Shown in pieces: positions 7,336-11,298 of a stretch of 11,298 bases of DNA. The position numbers were made by a program, and so were the translations under genes. This DNA comes from Stephanodiscus triporus (taxonomy: Eukaryota > Bacillariophyta > Thalassiosirophyceae > Thalassiosirales > Thalassiosiraceae), in NCBI GenBank assembly GCA_036939755.1, contig JALLAZ010001118.1, positions 1 through 11,298 of the forward strand. The letters are read 5' to 3'. How positions within the stretch are numbered: the stretch's first letter is position 1; each line of letters opens with the position of its first letter. A model generated the notes under the pieces. It was not told the DNA's origin. It did not search any database and saw nothing but the letters and a program-made list of their open reading frames with translations.

Positions 7336-7877
7336 ATTTCTAGATTTTCTGATGTGCCCCTCATGTAGACGCGGCTATGTAGGAATCAAATACACTTTTA
7401 CATATTTCTCGCGTGCGCCTCTCCGGGCTCGATCTTATCAGAGCGAGATTGGCTTCTGTCATTTTTTTCAATCTACAAGAAAAGGCACCCCTATGTACGA
7501 TTGATCTTCTCGATTCTTACCTTAACTTATTCCTACGTGTTCTATCGTACTGAATCTCGCACGCTGATGCATGATGATAGGGGACAAGCCGAATGTGCTT
7601 AGGGGTGCTGGATAGGGTGTATGTATGCCCCACAAAATACTCCTTTGTTCCAGTGGTGATGCACCGCCTCAACATCAACAACGGAGCATTTTGAGGGGCA
7701 TACACCCTACAACCCCACCCCTAAGCACATCAGCTTGCTCGGGCACTACCTCCCAAAAACTCAGGTCGACTCATCTCCGAGTATGTAGATCGCTTATTTT
7801 TTTCACTACTCGCTATTCGCTAAACAATGTTTTACATAAAAGTGCGATAGATGATAGCCCACAATCACAACTCAACC
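7336..7877. other. Gene-free stretch containing a foldback repeat
   Basis: Apart from the inverted repeat at 7593-7730 I see no coding or RNA gene here. Short frames across the repeat are by-products of its symmetry. From 7878 a plus-strand frame opens (MVSDDASPGAADPK...) and runs to a stop at 8133-8135, overlapping the start of the helicase relic in another frame; it may be a remnant of the same element or chance. Confidence 0.5.
7593..7730. repeat. Long imperfect inverted repeat (foldback, MITE-like)
   Basis: The left arm 7593-7643 (starts atgtgcttaggggt) is complementary to the right arm 7683-7730 (ends acccctaagcacat), with a few mismatches and a small indel, around a spacer of about 39 bases. 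Weaker complementarity extends outward a few bases to about 7584 and 7742. If transcribed it would form a long hairpin. It sits about 340 bases before the helicase relic. No flanking target-site duplication was recognised. Confidence 0.7.
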
Positions 7878-8071
7878 ATGGTTTCCGACGATGCTTCACC
7901 AGGAGCCGCCGACCCCAAGATGAACGAATCATTTGTTCATACAGCGCAGAGGTCTTCCTCCGACCGTGCATGCGCACAGGATGGGTCCTTCAAACGTCCC
8001 CATCAAACAATTATTGATGGAGATATTTGGTGGCCACCACCGGTCGGCTCTTACATAGCTCCTTCCAATCG

Positions 8072-8896
8072 CATATCGAGCAGGACGGGAGACGTTTTCG
8101 TCCTGAATTCATTTCTGCGGCACAAAATCTCATGATGCTGCACAGCCTGATGCCGGAAAAATGTTCAATTGTGTGTATGTCGGCAATATTTCGACAATCC
8201 GATCAGCAAACTTTGACGGGTTTGTTGAAACGACATCCAGACCACGTTATGTGGTTGCAGCTTGATTGTCGCCATATAGGTTTCACGGTTGGCATCAGTG
8301 GAAGCCCCTATGCGGCAATAAAATGCAGTATGACTTCGGATTACGCCAAGAGTCAATGATCCCAGACGCTGGTCTACACCAATTCGAAGAAAAAGGCGAT
8401 TGACTCGCTTGTTCCAATGTGCGAATCAGTGTTGGCGGGTCACAAAATTACCAGAGAAGTGATATCGCTCACCGGAGACGACAGAATCAAGCAGAAGATG
8501 ATGCTGATGAAGGCATTCTGTAATGCCGACCTGAATAACGAGATTGCTGTGGGCGTGACAGGTGCCGACTCGATTGTCCTTCCTAGGCTGCTCGCCATGC
8601 CGGCGACCTCCGCAGCTAATTGTGGTGTCAGCAGCATCAATTGCCACAATTCGTACCGTCTGGGGTTTGCCCCATCGATGCACATGCTTCTTCAGGAATT
8701 TGGTCGCGTTGATTGGGATCAAACACTACAACCCGGTGAGAATAAATATACGGTTGAGTTGTCTTTCATGTGCTTCGTGAGCATACATTCAAGAGTGATG
8801 AGAGAGTCCGATGCCTCAGATCGGAGGAAACAGCTGAGCTCTCTATTTGACGTGCTGGATGATGAGGCTTGGGCTTCTGTAATGACAGTTGAATAG
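8072..8896 (+). pseudogene. RecQ-like DNA helicase relic, 5'-truncated
   Basis: One frame reads through to TAG at 8894-8896, broken by a single TGA at 8357-8359. It begins inside helicase domain 1 (HIEQDGRRFRPEFISA) and continues with the motif III region (CMSAIFRQSDQQ; the Thr of SAT is Ile at 8186-8188), ISGSPYAA, motif IV-like LVYTNSKKKAID, a GDDxIKQK stretch, LAMPATSAANCGVSS (motif V region), then YRLGFAPSMHMLLQEFGRVDW, which is motif VI with its second Arg replaced by Trp (8714-8716). It ends in a RecQ-type C-terminal region (QLSSLFDVLDDEAW). Walker A and the DExH box are absent: sequence before 8072 does not carry them. This is a non-functional fragment of a 3'-5' helicase, of a type that I recall as multicopy in Thalassiosira-like diatoms. 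A plausible mobile origin is inference. Confidence 0.75.
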
Positions 8897-9167
8897 GAGA
8901 GAGGTGGGGGCGGGGATGAATAGGGGGTAGGGATATATAGGGGAAAAAAATAAACCTCTGCTGGGTCATAGTGTTCCCTACTGCAAAAAATTAACTAGAT
9001 AGTGGTTTTTTAGCTCCCGCAAAAAGGCAGGCCATTATTTTTGTGATGGGTGCCAGGATATGCCTGTCCGGTACCGGCTAGCGTGGTTTTATGGGTGGGG
9101 TACCCTACAATTGGTAATATCGTAAAAGGCGACGACGAATGACGACCACACAACCACGAGCCCATCA

Positions 9168-10109
9168 ATGACCGCGGATTCGACGGCAGCGTCTTCGGCG
9201 GCGGCGTCGGCGTCGGCGGCATCGTCCTCGTCGTCCAACCCTCCCGCCTCATCGCCTCCGCCGCCGATAACGACGAAGAGGAAGGTCGATCCCGTCACCG
9301 CCGTCCAGGACAGCATAGACGGCCTCGCCCTGTCCCTGTTCGAGGCGCTGCGCGGCGTGCGCGACGCCGTCGTGTCGTCGTCGACCCCCGTCGACGACGC
9401 GACCTTGGCGTCGTCAGCGTTCCACGAGGCGTCGTCGTCCGAGGATCGTCATCCCTCGACGATGCGTACGACGACCGCGACGTCGTCGTCGACGGGGGAA
9501 AACAGCCGCAACGACGAAGACGTCGTCGACGTCGCCGCGAGGGCCGCGAGGGCGCGATTGCTCGACGGGCTGAACGTGGGGTACTTCTCGGCCCGCGCGT
9601 ACGACGCCCTCGAGCCGGATTACGACGCGTTTCTCCTGGCCTACCTCGGCGACGATCCTCACGCGAGGGAGCTGGTGGAGATGATGGGATCGTCGTCGTC
9701 GTCGTCGTCCTCGCGCGCCGATCCCGCGGGCGGGGCGAAGGCGAAGGGCACGATCGGATCCGATCCGTCGGCGGCGGCGGCTTCGGTCGCGGTTGTCAGG
9801 TCCTCGAAGGTCCCGGCGACGCCTGGGGAGGATCCGTCGTCCTCGCGGTCGTCGTCGTCGTCGTCGTCCGACGATGTCAAACTCCCGACGACGCGGACGG
9901 GTTCGGCGAAGGTCGAGATCGGCGAGGTCGGGTACGAATTTCGCAAGGAATTCAGCTCGGGGTGGTTCGTCGGGAGGGTGGTCGAGATTCGTCCGCTGGC
10001 GGGTGAGTGGTTGGGGAATATCTCCACACACGCGTTCGTGATTTCGGTCGTCGATTGGACCTCGTCCGGGGGAGAAAAACAATCTCATCGTTTATCTCTC
10101 TCTCTCTCT

Positions 10110-10161
<52 letters not shown>

Positions 10162-10766
10162 TTTCCTCCCTCCGCGCGCGGTCGTCTCCAGCGAACGGAT
10201 ACGACAGGCGATGCGTCTACTCCGACGGCGACATCGAAGACCTTAGCATGGCGGATCTCGTGCGGCTCGCCAAGCTGGATCCCAACGACGTCAGCGACGG
10301 CGTCCCCAACAAGAAGCCGAGGCTGTCCATAAAGCTCAATGCCAAGCATCGGGAGGGACGACCCCCGCGCGCGACCGACGTCGCCGCCGCCGACAACGAT
10401 GACGCCGCGGCACGCGATTCGTCCAACGATTGCCGAGTGGCCGGCTTCCCCCGTACCCCGGCGGAGCACGTCGCGCTCCTGCGCGATGCCGAACGCATCC
10501 TGGACGAGCGAACGACTCGCTCGCTCGCGGACGACGTCCTGTCGAGGTCGAGGGCGGTGGACGACCTCGTGGCGGGACTGCCGGGCATGACGCGGACGCG
10601 GTTGATGCAGATGGACATCATCGCGGGGTTGATACGGGACAATCGCGACGTGGGGAGGGAGATGGAGGAGGCGCACGCGATCGCGAGGATCAGGAGGGAG
10701 GAGGTGAGGAAGGCGTTGGCGGAGAATACCTGCTTGGCGTTGGGGGTGGAGGATGAGGACTCGTGA
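9168..10766 (+). CDS. MED21: Mediator subunit 21-like protein with embedded Tudor-like domain (two exons)
   Basis: MED21 is a coiled-coil subunit of the middle module of Mediator, which couples activators to RNA polymerase II. Exons 9168-10002 and 10192-10766 join across a 189-base intron (GTGAGT...TCTCCAG), giving 469 residues; start ATG 9168, stop TGA 10764-10766. Features: Ala/Ser/Pro-rich start (1-36), KRK (37-39), the MED21 N-terminal motif PVTAVQDSIDGLALSLFEAL (42-61), acidic and Ser-rich spacer, an unassigned segment with YDALEPDYDAFLLAYL, Ser runs from TCG repeats, a Tudor/agenet-like domain (about 248-305: GYEFRKEFSSGWFVGRVVEI before the intron, then YDRRCVYSDGDIEDLSMADL), a basic NKKPRLSIKL patch, and a C-terminal MED21-like helical part (400-469: DDLVAGLPGMTRTRLMQMD...). 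The Tudor-like domain would suggest binding of methylated histone or protein tails. The intron has a length divisible by three and no stop, so an unspliced model adds a false Pro run. MED21 identity is by recalled motif only. Confidence 0.7.
10095..10161 (+). repeat. (CT)n plus C51 homopolymer inside the MED21-like intron
   Basis: A CT dinucleotide run (10095-10110) is followed by 51 consecutive C (10111-10161), ending 30 bases before the splice acceptor AG at 10190-10191. It sits where a polypyrimidine tract is expected. The opposite strand is a G51 run with G-quadruplex potential, and the C strand could form an i-motif. The true length may differ in the genome because such tracts are hard to sequence. 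Confidence 0.85.
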
Positions 10767-11298
10767 CGCTTGATTTTTTTTTCTCGCGATGATGCGATGA
10801 TTCAGGATTGGGTTTATCCGAATGCAGTCGGCCACGTGAATTCACGTAGGACGCCGATTGAGCTCATGAAGGAAGAAAAGATGAACCGTCGCGTTACCAT
10901 GGACCTTCCCAAGATTATGCCATCTTAGAGGAAACGTTGCGACAGTGGTACATAGAGAACGCGCCGGACGGGGGGGGGGGGGTCAAGCGATGGTCGATTC
11001 AGGCGCCCCTACATGCAAGCCATCCTCGTTGTCTGCCATCGCCCCGTATGGTCATAATGCCTACGCAAAGCTCCCTGGGAAGAAGTGGAAGAATCCTTCA
11101 CTCGAAACTAACTCCGCTGTTGTCACATCTGCTGCTCCTACGGAAGTACGACCACGATCCCTATCCACGCTTCGTGGCAGTGGCAATGGCAATGACAAGC
11201 CGTGACCGCGGTCGAACCTGAGATTCGGCGGCCGCGGACCGTTGGGGGATGTGAGCAGCAGTAGACACAATGAGTCGAGACCGCCGGTGCCACCGAAA
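10767..11298. other. Right flank: fragmentary coding signal, no gene called
   Basis: No complete gene is visible. Fragments in different plus frames look protein-like: HEGRKDEPSRYHGPSQDYAI followed by LEETLRQWYIENAPD (about 10866-10968), and AMVDSGAPTCKPSSLSAIAP onward (about 10989-11205, ending TGA). A G13 run at 10970-10982 separates them, so an indel there could have broken one frame, but I cannot assign a family. The stretch also contains a 14-base perfect palindrome ACGTGAATTCACGT (10834-10847). Confidence 0.35.

Noticed and set aside
7517..8017. Short frames across the inverted repeat
   Set aside because: They span the two arms of the foldback and show no conserved protein pattern.
9414..10088. 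Long minus-strand Arg-rich frames antisense to the MED21-like gene
   Set aside because: They are shadows produced by GC-rich TCG/GAC repeats of the plus-strand gene; composition is Arg/Pro-heavy with no domain.
10092..10835. Minus-strand frame with a run of glycine
   Set aside because: The Gly run is the antisense of the C51 intron tract and the rest mirrors the MED21-like coding strand.
10834..10847. 14-base perfect palindrome ACGTGAATTCACGT
   Set aside because: Striking but isolated; one short palindrome with no context is not enough to call a regulatory site.

Overview
The window is nuclear DNA of a eukaryotic alga, most likely a centric diatom of the Thalassiosirales type. Three things point there: short GT-AG introns, a small secreted Lys/Ser/Gly/Trp-rich protein with an RXL site that resembles cingulin and silaffin biosilica proteins, and a decayed RecQ-like helicase repeat of the kind abundant in these genomes. 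The organism call rests on gene content only; I could not search any database. Layout from left to right: the 5' end of an unrecognised basic coiled-coil gene (minus, runs off the left edge); an AT-rich repeat-bearing spacer with a 63-bp tandem repeat, G/C-tract hairpins and two pairs of dispersed direct repeats (344-1199); a MULE-type transposase relic broken across several frames (about 1200-2165); a spliced secretory or plastid-type thioredoxin gene (2223-2899, plus); a convergent ATAD3 AAA+ ATPase gene (3141-5297, minus) whose N-terminus resembles the intramolecular chaperone domain of peptidase S74/MYRF proteins and which has further coding-like exons upstream to 5823; a coding-like fragment on the plus strand (5817-6122); a spliced cingulin/silaffin-like gene (6213-6865, minus); a divergent AT-rich orphan gene only 95 bp away (6961-7335, plus); a foldback inverted repeat (7593-7730); a RecQ-like helicase relic with one nonsense codon and damaged motifs (8072-8896, plus); a spliced Mediator MED21-like gene carrying a Tudor-like domain, with a run of 51 C in its intron (9168-10766, plus); and a right-hand flank with only fragmentary coding signal. 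The genes form no operon or single pathway: they are independent housekeeping genes (redox, mitochondrial inner-membrane ATPase, transcription) and one probable cell-wall gene, interleaved with dead mobile elements. The most interesting items are the cingulin-like gene, which lies antisense to an open but probably spurious Pro/Asp-rich frame; the apparent S74-like/ATAD3 fusion; and the MED21/Tudor architecture with its extreme C tract.
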